64,000 nucleotides of DNA from Oscillospiraceae bacterium NTUH-002-81 (GTDB taxonomy: Bacteria; Bacillota; Clostridia; Lachnospirales; Lachnospiraceae). Shown here one piece after another: positions 10,471-18,094 of the stretch (positions are counted from its first letter, which is position 1; every line of letters starts with the position of its first letter). A program made the position numbers and the translations under genes. Location of the stretch: assembly GCA_032620915.1 (NCBI GenBank), contig CP136052.1, positions 3,294,001-3,358,000 of the forward strand, in the 5' to 3' direction. Under the pieces are notes generated by a model that was not told the origin of the DNA, did no database searches, and worked only from the letters and a program-made list of their open reading frames with translations.

Positions 10471-11781
10471 TTACAGGAAGCTTACAGCCTCCGCCTCTTC
10501 GATCTGAATATTCGTCTCGTAGAACTTTTTCAGCCCACGGATGGCATAGTCAATATCTTTCACCCCGGCAGTCTCATAGCAGGAGTGCATGGCCAGCTGG
10601 GGCAGGCCGATATCCACGGCGTGGACGCTCACCTGGGTGTTGGAAAGATTGCCCAGGGTGGAACCGCCTGCGCTGTCACTGCGGTTGGCAAAGTTCTGCA
10701 CTGGCACGTCCGCCTGCTGGCAGAGCGCCGTGAACACGGCCCGGCTGAACGCATCCGTCGTGTATTTCTGGTTGGCGCTCTCCTTGATGACGATGCCCTT
10801 GTTCATCCACGCGCAGTTCACCGCATCGGTTTTCTCCGGATGGTTCGGGTGCACCGCATGAGCATTGTCACAGCTCACCAGGAAGGAAGCCGCCACGGCC
10901 CGATAATAATCCTCCAGAGATTTCCCCAGGCCCGCATGTATCCGGTGCAGCACATCCTGTAAAAACGTGGACATGGCGCCCTGTTTCGTGTTGGATCCCA
11001 CTTCCTCATTGTCGAAGCAGCAGTACACATTCACAGTTTTCTCGTTTTCTGCCTGTAAAAATGCCTCCAGGGACACGAAAGCACACTGCAGGTCATCCAG
11101 CTTGGGGCTTGAAATAAACTCGTCCCCGTAGCCCCAGATGGTGCCGGGCTGCCGGTTCACCAGGAACAGGTCTTTGCCCAGAATGTCCTCCTTCGCCACG
11201 CCCAGCTCAGACGCGATCATCTCGTCAAACGCACCTTTTTCCAGTGCGCCCGCAGAAAACAGCGGACACAGATCCACCTGCCGGTTGTACTTGTATCCGT
11301 TGTTGACCTCCCGGTTAAAATGGATGGCCACGTTGGGAATGAGCAGAAGATCCCGGTCGATATAGAGCAGACGGGACACCACCCGGCTGCCGTCTCTCAC
11401 CAGCACCCGGCCCGCCACGCTCAAAGGCCGGTCAAACCAGGTGTTGTCAATCATGCCGCCATAGGCCTCCACATCCAGCCGCAGGTACTCGCCCGGCCCG
11501 TTCAGCTCCGGTACGCTTTTCACCTTATACGTAGGGGAATCACTGTGAGACGCGCACATCTGGAAATGGTAGTTAGACAGCTCCCGGCCAACGCGAAACG
11601 CGATGATACTGGAATGGTTGCGGATCGTATAATAGCATCCGCCCTTTGCAAGCTCCCAGCCGGACGCCTCCGGCAGGTATACAAACCCTGCCGCATCCAG
11701 CTTTTCTTTGATGGTTTTCACCGAGTGAAACATACTCGGGCTCTTTTCTATAAATGTCAGTAATTCTCTTGCTGTCTTCAT
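10471..11781 (-). CDS. M18 family metallo-aminopeptidase
   Basis: 436 residues, typical for M18 (aspartyl aminopeptidase / ApeB type), a cytoplasmic dinuclear-zinc exopeptidase. Zinc ligands are visible in ASHSDSPTYK (His79, Asp81) and in the FDNEEVGS segment with the catalytic and bridging Glu pair. The C-terminal SVHAVDIGLPQLAMHS segment supplies another His. ATG 11781 shares its A with the TGA of the permease gene upstream (TGATG), so the two are translationally coupled. The pair suggests uptake of an amino acid or peptide-derived substrate together with peptide breakdown. Substrate preference (acidic versus broad) is not readable. Confidence 0.9.
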   Translation of the reverse strand: MKTARELLTFIEKSPSMFHSVKTIKEKLDAAGFVYLPEASGWELAKGGCYYTIRNHSSIIAFRVGRELSNYHFQMCASHSDSPTYKVKSVPELNGPGEYLRLDVEAYGGMIDNTWFDRPLSVAGRVLVRDGSRVVSRLLYIDRDLLLIPNVAIHFNREVNNGYKYNRQVDLCPLFSAGALEKGAFDEMIASELGVAKEDILGKDLFLVNRQPGTIWGYGDEFISSPKLDDLQCAFVSLEAFLQAENEKTVNVYCCFDNEEVGSNTKQGAMSTFLQDVLHRIHAGLGKSLEDYYRAVAASFLVSCDNAHAVHPNHPEKTDAVNCAWMNKGIVIKESANQKYTTDAFSRAVFTALCQQADVPVQNFANRSDSAGGSTLGNLSNTQVSVHAVDIGLPQLAMHSCYETAGVKDIDYAIRGLKKFYETNIQIEEAEAVSFL

Positions 11782-13205
11782 CAGGAAGCCTTCCCTTCTC
11801 TCTTTTTAATTGCCGGTAAAATCAGGCCCAGCGCTACCAGCACCACCGGTGTGATGACATTGAGCAGCGTGGTATACAGGTCGCCCTGCTTGTACATGCC
11901 CAGCAGACAGCAGGCCGCCGTCAGGAAAAAGCACCAGATGCCAAAGCCCAGCGCCACGCCGTTGTTTTTCACAAACTTGTACTCCCGTGAAAACTTCTCG
12001 TTGTGTTTTCGCAGCATGATATAGGCAAAAAACACCCACAGATAACGCATGGGCATGGTGACGGAGTTCAGCTGGGTCAGCTGCCGCAGCACCGTATCCG
12101 CATTGGGTACCAGCACCTGCGCCAGAATGATGGAGCCGGACAGGATGACCACCATCCAGATGCCGTTCACATACGCGCCGTATTTGTTCTTTTTCAGCAG
12201 CTTCGTCGGAATAAACTGACGGGCGTCCTCATTGTCCAGCAGCATCCTAAGCGGTGCGTCGATGCTGACCACCAGCGTGGAAAACTGGCCGATGGCATTG
12301 CAGGCCGCATAAATGATCATGAGCAGATTGCCCACGCCATAGTATTCACCCAGCCGCTCAAATGCCCAGTAGGCGCCGTTGGCATTGTAAGAGTCAAAGT
12401 TGTCTGCGATCACCGCCGGATCAAACATCATCCCCATGGCAATGGTACCGAAGACCGCACATACGATCACCATCCCTGCCGCAAAAATCATACTTCTTGG
12501 GAAGCCTTTGGCCGGATCCTCCACCTGATTGACATACGGAGAAATCTTCTCACAGCCGCCCACTGCAAATACGAGAATGGACAGACTGCCGAAATATTTC
12601 CAGTCAAAGACGGGGATCAGGTTCTTCAGGCTGAAATCCACTGACAGAAAACCGCCTCCGGGATTGATCACCGGCGCAGCAAACATGAGCAGGATGTACA
12701 GGATACTCATGACAAACATACTCGTGCCCGCAATGGTCGCAAACTTTTTCAGCGGATTTAATCCCCTGCTTGCCACCCAGCAGAAAAACAGCAGTACGCC
12801 GAACGTCGCCAGCTGTACCGCCCGGGTGTGAAAGGATGCATACTTCTCCGCATTCTGAAAAATCATCCAGCTCAGCGCCTTTAAGCCGCCGGAGCCCTTG
12901 GCTGCAATATACGTCACATGGCAGGCCCAGTACGTCCAGCCCGCATAATAGGCCGCCTTCGCCCCAGTTGTTTCATGGATCCAGGAGCTCACACCGCCGC
13001 CTGAATTTTTGAACGCGGATCCCAGTTCACCTACCATCAGCGCATACGGCACAAAGTACAGCGCAAACATGAGGATCCAGGAAAAAATCACCTGTGTTCC
13101 GTTGAAGTACATAAAGCCGTTCAGCACATTTCCAAAGCTCCATAATGTGGAAAAGCACATAAACGCAAGCATGTACCACTTGATCTGATTGTTTGAATTA
13201 CCCAT
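11781..13205 (-). CDS. APC-superfamily amino-acid permease
   Basis: 474 residues with about 12 hydrophobic segments. The N-terminal MCFSTLWSFGNVLNGF and the GGGVSSWI segment fit the glutamate:GABA antiporter-like branch of the APC family. ATG 13205 was chosen over an upstream in-frame start because AAGGAGA lies 9 bases before it. The gene is coupled to the M18 aminopeptidase through TGATG. It is the first host gene next to the integrative element, whose left end lies about 115 bases upstream, so its native promoter may have been displaced. Transported substrate unknown. Confidence 0.85.
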   Translation of the reverse strand: MGNSNNQIKWYMLAFMCFSTLWSFGNVLNGFMYFNGTQVIFSWILMFALYFVPYALMVGELGSAFKNSGGGVSSWIHETTGAKAAYYAGWTYWACHVTYIAAKGSGGLKALSWMIFQNAEKYASFHTRAVQLATFGVLLFFCWVASRGLNPLKKFATIAGTSMFVMSILYILLMFAAPVINPGGGFLSVDFSLKNLIPVFDWKYFGSLSILVFAVGGCEKISPYVNQVEDPAKGFPRSMIFAAGMVIVCAVFGTIAMGMMFDPAVIADNFDSYNANGAYWAFERLGEYYGVGNLLMIIYAACNAIGQFSTLVVSIDAPLRMLLDNEDARQFIPTKLLKKNKYGAYVNGIWMVVILSGSIILAQVLVPNADTVLRQLTQLNSVTMPMRYLWVFFAYIMLRKHNEKFSREYKFVKNNGVALGFGIWCFFLTAACCLLGMYKQGDLYTTLLNVITPVVLVALGLILPAIKKREGKAS

Positions 13206-13262
13206 TGAAAATTCTCTCCTTATCAAAATCTCATTCCTTTAGATAACTATAAAACAACGAAG

Positions 13263-13291
13263 CCCGTTAGCCCTTGTGGTTAGCGGGTTTT
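13263..13291 (+). terminator. Intrinsic-terminator-like hairpin at the left element junction
   Basis: Ten paired bases, CCCGTTAGCC and GGTTAGCGGG (two G-U pairs when read as plus-strand RNA), with loop CTTGT, are followed by TTTT. On the minus strand two pairs become A-C mismatches, so plus-strand function is more likely. It lies between the permease and the integrase end of the mobile element. Confidence 0.5.
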
Positions 13292-13320
13292 CGCTGTTCT
13301 GTACTTGTTGCAAAATCCGC

Positions 13321-13342
13321 TTCGGTCAAATCTCGGTCAAAT
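13321..13342. repeat. Left end-repeat of the element (att or integrase arm-site candidate)
   Basis: Two tandem copies of TCGGTCAAAT separated by one base, close to the integrase 3' end. The other element end carries TCGGGGCAAAT followed by TCGGTCAAAT in the same orientation. They could be the crossover core or arm-type integrase-binding sites. Confidence 0.5.
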
Positions 13343-13397
13343 AATTTTCTAAAGAAATGTTGCACCTTTTCTATTCTCTTTCTTATTCTTGTTCTGA

Positions 13398-14603
13398 TTA
13401 TATGATTTCCTTATACAAATTCTGTAATTTATCCATTTCCGATTTTGCTTTATCATCTGTGACGTGCGTATACAAATCCAGTGTGATTGCTATGGAATAA
13501 TGTCCGAGGAATCCTTGTACTACCTTTGCGTCAATCCCGGCTTCAAAACAACGCGTTGCAAAAGTATGACGAAGTGCATGTGGATAAAAATGCGGAATCG
13601 GTATAAACACTGTCTTGTTTTTCTCTGCCTGCTTTTTTCGTTCCTTATTGATAGATTTTTCTATCCAGTCTAACGTCACTTGAAAGGTGTGTTCTGTAAT
13701 CGGTTTTCCGTTCTTTCCAACAAACACAAGATTTTCAAATCCCTCTAATGGTTGCCATTCACTAGCTGACAACTGCATTTCTTTCAACTGAATCCACTGA
13801 CGTTTTAAAGCCTTATACACACTGTCCTGCATGGGAATCGTCCGTATACTGTTCTTTGTCTTTGGTGTCTGGTACTTGAATACATACTTCTTTGTTTCCT
13901 TATCTTTGATATACACCAACGTTTTATTTACAGAAATTTCCCGTTTCCGAAAATCTACATCATCCCATGTAAGCCCAAGCAGTTCTCCGCCACGCATTCC
14001 CGTTCCGAGTGCTACCTGTATGAGATTCTCGTGTATTCTCTCCTTTGCGTGTTCCAATACTTCCCGTTGTTCTTTCACAGTCAGTACCCGTATCTGTTTT
14101 GTCTTTGTTTTGGGAACTTCCACTCCTGCACATGGGTTGAATGTAAGAATCCTGTTATGCACTGCATATTTGAACATAGCATTGAGAATATTATACACAT
14201 CCCGTATAGTCTTTGTGCTGTAATCATCATCTGCCATATTCTGAAGCAGACGTTCCAAAATAATCGGATTAAAATCTGCCACACGTTGTTTTCCTATCTG
14301 CTTCTTTATGTAACGTCTGTAAAAATCATCATAACGTACTTGTGTACTCTCCTTGATAGTCCGCTTCTTATGGGTATTCAGCCAGATATCAAACCATGTA
14401 TCCAGAGTGATATTATCGCCCTTTCCTTTCAACCCATGCTTGACTTCATAGCGTAAATCTTCCATTTCTTGAACTAACTTTTTTAAGTCCGCATTATCTT
14501 TTGTATACGTTTCTCCTTTGTAATAAAACCGCCCTCTGTAAATTCCGCTTTTTCTCTGCATAATTCCCGGCGGTAATGGATTTCCTTTTAAGTCCTTGCC
14601 CAA
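13398..14603 (-). CDS. int: Tyrosine recombinase (Tn916-type integrase)
   Basis: 401 residues. An N-terminal arm-binding region (RGRFYYKGETY) and a SAM-like core-binding domain (about 65-160) precede the catalytic domain. Visible catalytic residues are Arg in GTGMRGGELLGL, the HALRHTFATR block (His-x-x-Arg), His in FLGHYSIA and Tyr in LDLYTHV. This full set supports an active enzyme that integrates and excises the element. The start is TTG 14603, 8 bases after AAAGGAG; the xis and rep genes also begin with TTG. It sits at the left end, beside the candidate attachment repeat. Confidence 0.95.
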   Translation of the reverse strand: MGKDLKGNPLPPGIMQRKSGIYRGRFYYKGETYTKDNADLKKLVQEMEDLRYEVKHGLKGKGDNITLDTWFDIWLNTHKKRTIKESTQVRYDDFYRRYIKKQIGKQRVADFNPIILERLLQNMADDDYSTKTIRDVYNILNAMFKYAVHNRILTFNPCAGVEVPKTKTKQIRVLTVKEQREVLEHAKERIHENLIQVALGTGMRGGELLGLTWDDVDFRKREISVNKTLVYIKDKETKKYVFKYQTPKTKNSIRTIPMQDSVYKALKRQWIQLKEMQLSASEWQPLEGFENLVFVGKNGKPITEHTFQVTLDWIEKSINKERKKQAEKNKTVFIPIPHFYPHALRHTFATRCFEAGIDAKVVQGFLGHYSIAITLDLYTHVTDDKAKSEMDKLQNLYKEII

Positions 14604-14670
14604 TCTGCACGCTCCTTTCCGTGCAAGGACTATCAGAACTGGTCTGACAGTATTATATGCTTATTTGTGT

Positions 14671-14904
14671 TTATACTGCAATTACTTCATATTTATTTTT
14701 CAGATTATGCCCTTCGTTTTTCTTCAAAAACTGGTCTAAAACCTCAGAGCGTATAAGAATCTTATTTCCAATCCTTATGACCGGAATCTTCTGCCATGTA
14801 ATCAGCTTTCGCAGATTATTTCTTCCAATTCCCGTATACTCTGACGCTTCATTCACTGTAAGGGCTTTCTTTGTCTGTATCGTTTTCTGTGTATGTTCTG
14901 TCAA
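14671..14904 (-). CDS. xis: Excisionase / helix-turn-helix DNA-binding protein
   Basis: 77 residues containing a MerR/Xis-like winged helix: TVNEASEYTGIGRNNLRKLI then IPVIRIGNKILIR. This matches small Tn916-type excisionases that bend DNA and direct the integrase to excision. Start TTG 14904 follows AAAGGAGAATC. The first 56 bases overlap the end of the rep gene. It lies directly upstream of int, the usual xis-int order. Confidence 0.85.
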   Translation of the reverse strand: MTEHTQKTIQTKKALTVNEASEYTGIGRNNLRKLITWQKIPVIRIGNKILIRSEVLDQFLKKNEGHNLKNKYEVIAV

Positions 14905-15910
14905 AGATTCTCCTTTCTTCTTCCCTCAAAAGGAAAGATTTTTTATAGTCCTCATATATGCGTTGTTGTTCTTCGTTCATCTGCCCCCGTTCTATTAGCT
15001 GGCGGATATAATCTCTGTTATCCAGTTTTCCGATTTTATCCATTAGCTTTAAAGAGGGCGAAACTGCTACGTTCAGCCACTGCCATGTTCGTTCCAGTGT
15101 CTTTTTCTCTGGATTCATGGTCAACTTTATCTTCCCTACATCCTGCATGAGTTCTTCCCACGGGGGATAAGTAGGATAAAGCCGTTTTCTTGTAACCGTG
15201 CTGTTTTCCGGCTTCTGTAAAAACCGCACTTTCTCGTTTAATACAGACAACGCAATCCGTGCCACATCCCTGTCTTTCAGAAGTTCTTCTACTAATCTGA
15301 CCGCTTTTTTGTGCCGGAATCGAAGTTCATATCTGTTCCAGTCCGGGTTGAGTTCTTTTCCGAACTTTTCTGCCTGTTCATATCCCTTTTCATAGAATGT
15401 AATCCGAAAATCACTGTGTTTACTGCCGAGATATAGTGTTTTTCCCTGCGCTTCTATTTCATCCTCTTTCAGTCTATCAGAACGATTCTCTGCTGTATCA
15501 CGCAACTGACTAGATATCAGCCCCTCGTTTTTCAGACGAATCAATTCCGGGATAGACAGATAAGGCTTTGTATCGTCGATTGCCAAGTCTATCCTCGGAA
15601 AATTCACCGGGTATCTGCAAACTCTTTCCAGAAAATCAAACCATGTTTCCTTATTCATCATAAGGAAATTTTCATAATTCCTGCACCCCGAACCACTCAT
15701 AAGAATCTGAAATCCCTCATACTGTGCATTTCCTGTCGGTTTCAGAATCTTGATATTGTCAAATCTTGCTATCAGTTCGTGTCCAGCAATTCCTTTTTCC
15801 TTACCATGCAGTTCCATAAAACTCAGTGGAATCCGCAAGATATCTTCTATGATTATGAACACGTCTACACCTTTGACAGTAATCTGACACCAGTCAATCA
15901 GTGCTGTCAA
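14849..15910 (-). CDS. Rep_trans / MobT-type replication initiator or relaxase
   Basis: 353 residues, starting (TTG 15910) with TALIDWCQITVK and containing the family segments NFPRIDLAIDD and LYLGSKHSDFRITFYEKG. This is the replication-initiator family of rolling-circle plasmids and of the Tn916 Orf20/ICEBs1 NicK (MobT) relaxases, which nick one strand at oriT and stay bound through a tyrosine. A nick-site-like palindrome lies just upstream (15930-15954), as in Tn916. No N-terminal helix-turn-helix extension is seen. It probably serves both mobilisation and replication of the excised circle. The RBS before the TTG is weak. Confidence 0.85.
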   Translation of the reverse strand: MTALIDWCQITVKGVDVFIIIEDILRIPLSFMELHGKEKGIAGHELIARFDNIKILKPTGNAQYEGFQILMSGSGCRNYENFLMMNKETWFDFLERVCRYPVNFPRIDLAIDDTKPYLSIPELIRLKNEGLISSQLRDTAENRSDRLKEDEIEAQGKTLYLGSKHSDFRITFYEKGYEQAEKFGKELNPDWNRYELRFRHKKAVRLVEELLKDRDVARIALSVLNEKVRFLQKPENSTVTRKRLYPTYPPWEELMQDVGKIKLTMNPEKKTLERTWQWLNVAVSPSLKLMDKIGKLDNRDYIRQLIERGQMNEEQQRIYEDYKKSFLLREEERRIFDRTYTENDTDKESPYSE

Positions 15911-15929
15911 ATCTTCTTTCTGACGAGTT

Positions 15930-15954
15930 ACCCCCCCCTGTTAGTATAGGGGGT
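15930..15954 (-). other. oriT / rolling-circle nick-site-like palindrome
   Basis: The minus strand reads ACCCCCTATACTAACAG followed by a run of G and T, an inverted C5/G8 stem around the core TATACTAACA. The CTAACAGGGGG core closely resembles nick sites used by ICEBs1/Tn916 relaxases, as I recall them. It lies 20 bases upstream of the Rep_trans/MobT gene, the expected place. Nicking is inferred, not shown. Confidence 0.65.
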
Positions 15955-16099
15955 TCTGAAATTTTCATTACCTCTGTTATCATCATCCCTGCCTTTCGTA
16001 GTATGCCGTGGCTTTCGCCACGTTCCCGGAACTTCTCTACTCCCTTTGCTCCTTTCACGCTGTACGGAGCAGTCCGCAGAGAATTTCCGGGAACAGTCT

Positions 16100-16432
16100 C
16101 TACACGTTTCCTTTTCCGGTAACAACACGGATACCCTTGCAGGAGATTCTGTCCACCAATACCGGGAAGTTTCCTCTCTGCACATAAGGGGCATATACCG
16201 CTTCTTCTAGTTCTACCACTGTGTAAGGCTCTACCTTTGGAAGTTCTGTTGCTTCCAGACGGATATCTACGCTGTTTCCAAGTTTCATGCTTCCGAGGTG
16301 AAGTTTCAATGCTTCCACTTCCTCGGTTTTCTTCCGGGTTTCCTTATCATACTTGTAGCAGTAGTCTGCTCCCATGTAACGGAGTTCCCCGAACGCTTCT
16401 CTGACCTGTTCTTTTGTCAATGTAATCTGCAT
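16100..16432 (-). CDS. Small conserved protein of the element (possibly DUF961-like)
   Basis: 110 residues starting at ATG 16432, with AAGGAG 9 bases upstream. It begins MQITLTKEQVREAFG and contains a beta-rich core with a YVQRGNF...VDRISCKG ending. The size and position (first gene of the rep-xis-int side) recall the DUF961 proteins near the start of Tn916-type elements, but the match is only architectural. It is followed by about 190 bases holding short hairpins and the oriT-like palindrome. Function unknown. Confidence 0.7.
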   Translation of the reverse strand: MQITLTKEQVREAFGELRYMGADYCYKYDKETRKKTEEVEALKLHLGSMKLGNSVDIRLEATELPKVEPYTVVELEEAVYAPYVQRGNFPVLVDRISCKGIRVVTGKGNV

Positions 16433-16531
16433 GCTACATTTCTCCTTTTTTGAAATCATGGTGAATGAGTGTCTGGTAAGTGTGACAAGTCCTTTTCATA
16501 TCCACGTCTATATTTATTTCATTACTTTTCT

Positions 16532-16667
16532 CCTTACCTCTTAACCTCATCATAGACCTGTTTTTTCTTCTTGTCAACAATTATTTTACTTTTTCCCTTA
16601 CTTTTTATTTTTGTATTTCAAACGCTTAACTATATCTTTTTATAACTTATTATAATTTTACCCTTAC
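16532..16667. promoter_or_regulatory. Divergent control region with three CCTTAC repeats
   Basis: The AT-rich region between the divergent small-protein gene and the repressor carries CCTTAC at 16532-16537, 16596-16601 and 16662-16667, spaced about 65 bases apart (centre to centre about six helical turns). The last two copies sit in CCCTTACNTTT. They are plausible operators for the adjacent XRE repressor. This is a pattern-based inference. Confidence 0.35.
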
Positions 16668-16692
16668 ATTTATCCTTATCTTGTGTTATGAT
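16664..16692 (+). promoter_or_regulatory. Promoter of the element's repressor gene
   Basis: TTACAT (16664-16669) and TATGAT (16687-16692) are separated by 17 bases, 24 bases before the ATG of the XRE gene. The -35 box overlaps the third CCTTAC repeat, which would allow autoregulation. Confidence 0.6.
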
Positions 16693-16715
16693 GAAAACAG
16701 AAACGAGGTGTGCAT

Positions 16716-17555
16716 ATGTTTGTGAATAAAGAAGCAGTAGGAAAACGAATTTTACAGATACGCAAGAAATACGGTTACAGTATGCAGAAGTTTGGGGAAA
16801 TCATAGATAATGCCCCGAAAGGCTCTGTAAACAGTTGGGAAAAGGGTGTGAATCTTCCCAATGAGAAACGCTTGAAGCAGATTGCCACGTTGGGCAATAT
16901 GACGCTGAATGAACTTCTGTATGGTTCATTTAAAGAATATGTAGATATGCTTATCACAGAAAAACTGGGGATTGAACTGCCGGAAGAATTTACCAGAACT
17001 TTCTATTCTCTTTTAGAGCAGAACGGATTTACCTACGGGGATGATATCGAGATTGTCCGGCTTGTAAACGGCTTTCTGACTTATCATAACCTTACAACAA
17101 AAGAAACCGCCATTTTCTATCAGCCAACTGCATACTCCGGCGATTATTTTGACGGTATCATACAAAAAGCGGATTCTTCCGTTCTGGTCTGCCGGGCATA
17201 TGCAGATAAGGCAAACAACACCTTACATATCATTCCGGCTTTTGAGAATGGACAGACTGAGGAAGTAGCAGACTTCTTTCATGCACTGAAAAGCATAACC
17301 GCTCCACACAACAACAATTATTTCACTTCCGGCTTTCTGACACTCGGACTGGCATTGAGAGATTCCAAAGTAATTATCTATGGAATTGATGAAAAACAGG
17401 GAACAGCACAGGTAATCCCTTACGAATATGATTGCGAATCAGACGCTTATATCCAGAATGAACATCTGTCATATACCAGACAGGATAGCTTTTTCCGAGA
17501 AGCCACGAAAGAAGCGGTCTATTGGAAAATGCAATCCGACAGAAGTAACCCATAA
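16716..17555 (+). CDS. XRE-family regulator of the element
   Basis: 279 residues from ATG 16716, with GAGGTG 5 bases upstream. The N-terminal ~65 residues form a Cro/cI helix-turn-helix (KRILQIRKKYGYSMQKFGE, then GSVNSWEKGVNLPN). The larger C-terminal part has no family I recognise; it lacks an obvious LexA Ser-Lys or ImmA zinc motif. It is the only plus-strand gene of the element and is divergent from the rep-xis-int side, the classical place for a phage- or ICE-type repressor. Controlling excision and transfer is inferred. Confidence 0.8.
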   Translation: MFVNKEAVGKRILQIRKKYGYSMQKFGEIIDNAPKGSVNSWEKGVNLPNEKRLKQIATLGNMTLNELLYGSFKEYVDMLITEKLGIELPEEFTRTFYSLLEQNGFTYGDDIEIVRLVNGFLTYHNLTTKETAIFYQPTAYSGDYFDGIIQKADSSVLVCRAYADKANNTLHIIPAFENGQTEEVADFFHALKSITAPHNNNYFTSGFLTLGLALRDSKVIIYGIDEKQGTAQVIPYEYDCESDAYIQNEHLSYTRQDSFFREATKEAVYWKMQSDRSNP

Positions 17556-17563
17556 GATAAACA

Positions 17564-17601
17564 AGAGGACTTGCAAGGTTTGTGACCTTTCAAGTCCTCT
17601 T
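17564..17601 (+). terminator. Hairpin after the repressor gene
   Basis: A 15-base stem, AGAGGACTTGCAAGG and CCTTTCAAGTCCTCT (one mismatch), with loop TTTGTGA, begins 9 bases after the repressor stop. A clear U-tract is lacking (TATGTATC follows), so it may act as a weak terminator or RNA-stability element. A second hairpin follows at 17635-17680. Confidence 0.5.
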
Positions 17602-17634
17602 ATGTATCATGATGGTATTGGCTGTGTCCGTTCC

Positions 17635-17680
17635 GTAAAGGACTGCCCTACGGCGTCTCGGCTTCGCCTTGTTCCTTTAC
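17635..17680. terminator. Second hairpin between convergent element genes
   Basis: GTAAAGGA pairs with TCCTTTAC, enclosing an inner GGCG/CGCC stem around TCTCGGCTT. It lies between the repressor and the convergent membrane-protein gene and is unusually GC-rich for this AT-rich element. A termination role is likely but there is no U-run. Confidence 0.35.
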
Positions 17681-17725
17681 CTCACTAATAATAATGTTCT
17701 GATAGCAGAACTCTTACTTATACTT

Positions 17726-18094
17726 TTATCTTACTATTCTTTCAATTTTTACCGTTTCACCATCAATATTATACTTAAAAAAATAAAATTTAATAACATT
17801 TCCTTCTGATACTTGTTCTAGATCACCTTTACACTTAGTACAATCTAAACTAACTTTTGTCGTATCAAAAAATAGACTACTTTCTTCCTTCTCATTTAGT
17901 TCTATTAAAAGTGTATCAAAAGTTTTCTCTACAACAACCCCACTCAAATGAAACCAATGAGAATTATCATCTCCACTAGAACGCAACTCCATATTTTGAC
18001 GATTCTCCTTAAAAACATTTCCTTTTACGCCAAGCACAATTAATACTATTGCAAGCAAAAGTATGATTAACAAAATCAATCGTTTCTTATCCAT
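17726..18094 (-). CDS. Small membrane-anchored protein, element cargo
   Basis: 122 residues starting at ATG 18094. A single N-terminal hydrophobic helix (about 5-25: RLILLIILLLAIVLIVLG) precedes a ~95-residue hydrophilic, beta-rich domain that includes a CTKC pair. It overlaps the end of the cysteine-peptidase gene by 8 bases (ATGGATAA), so translation is coupled. The domain is likely outside the membrane. It could be a partner or immunity/inhibitor protein for the peptidase, but nothing in the sequence proves that. No known family recognised. Very AT-rich. Confidence 0.65.
   Translation of the reverse strand: MDKKRLILLIILLLAIVLIVLGVKGNVFKENRQNMELRSSGDDNSHWFHLSGVVVEKTFDTLLIELNEKEESSLFFDTTKVSLDCTKCKGDLEQVSEGNVIKFYFFKYNIDGETVKIERIVR

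Noticed and set aside
15928..16194. 88-codon minus-strand frame between rep and the small element gene
   Set aside because: Overlaps the better-supported 16100-16432 gene and the oriT-like palindrome; Arg/Glu-rich low-quality composition, no RBS that decides a start.
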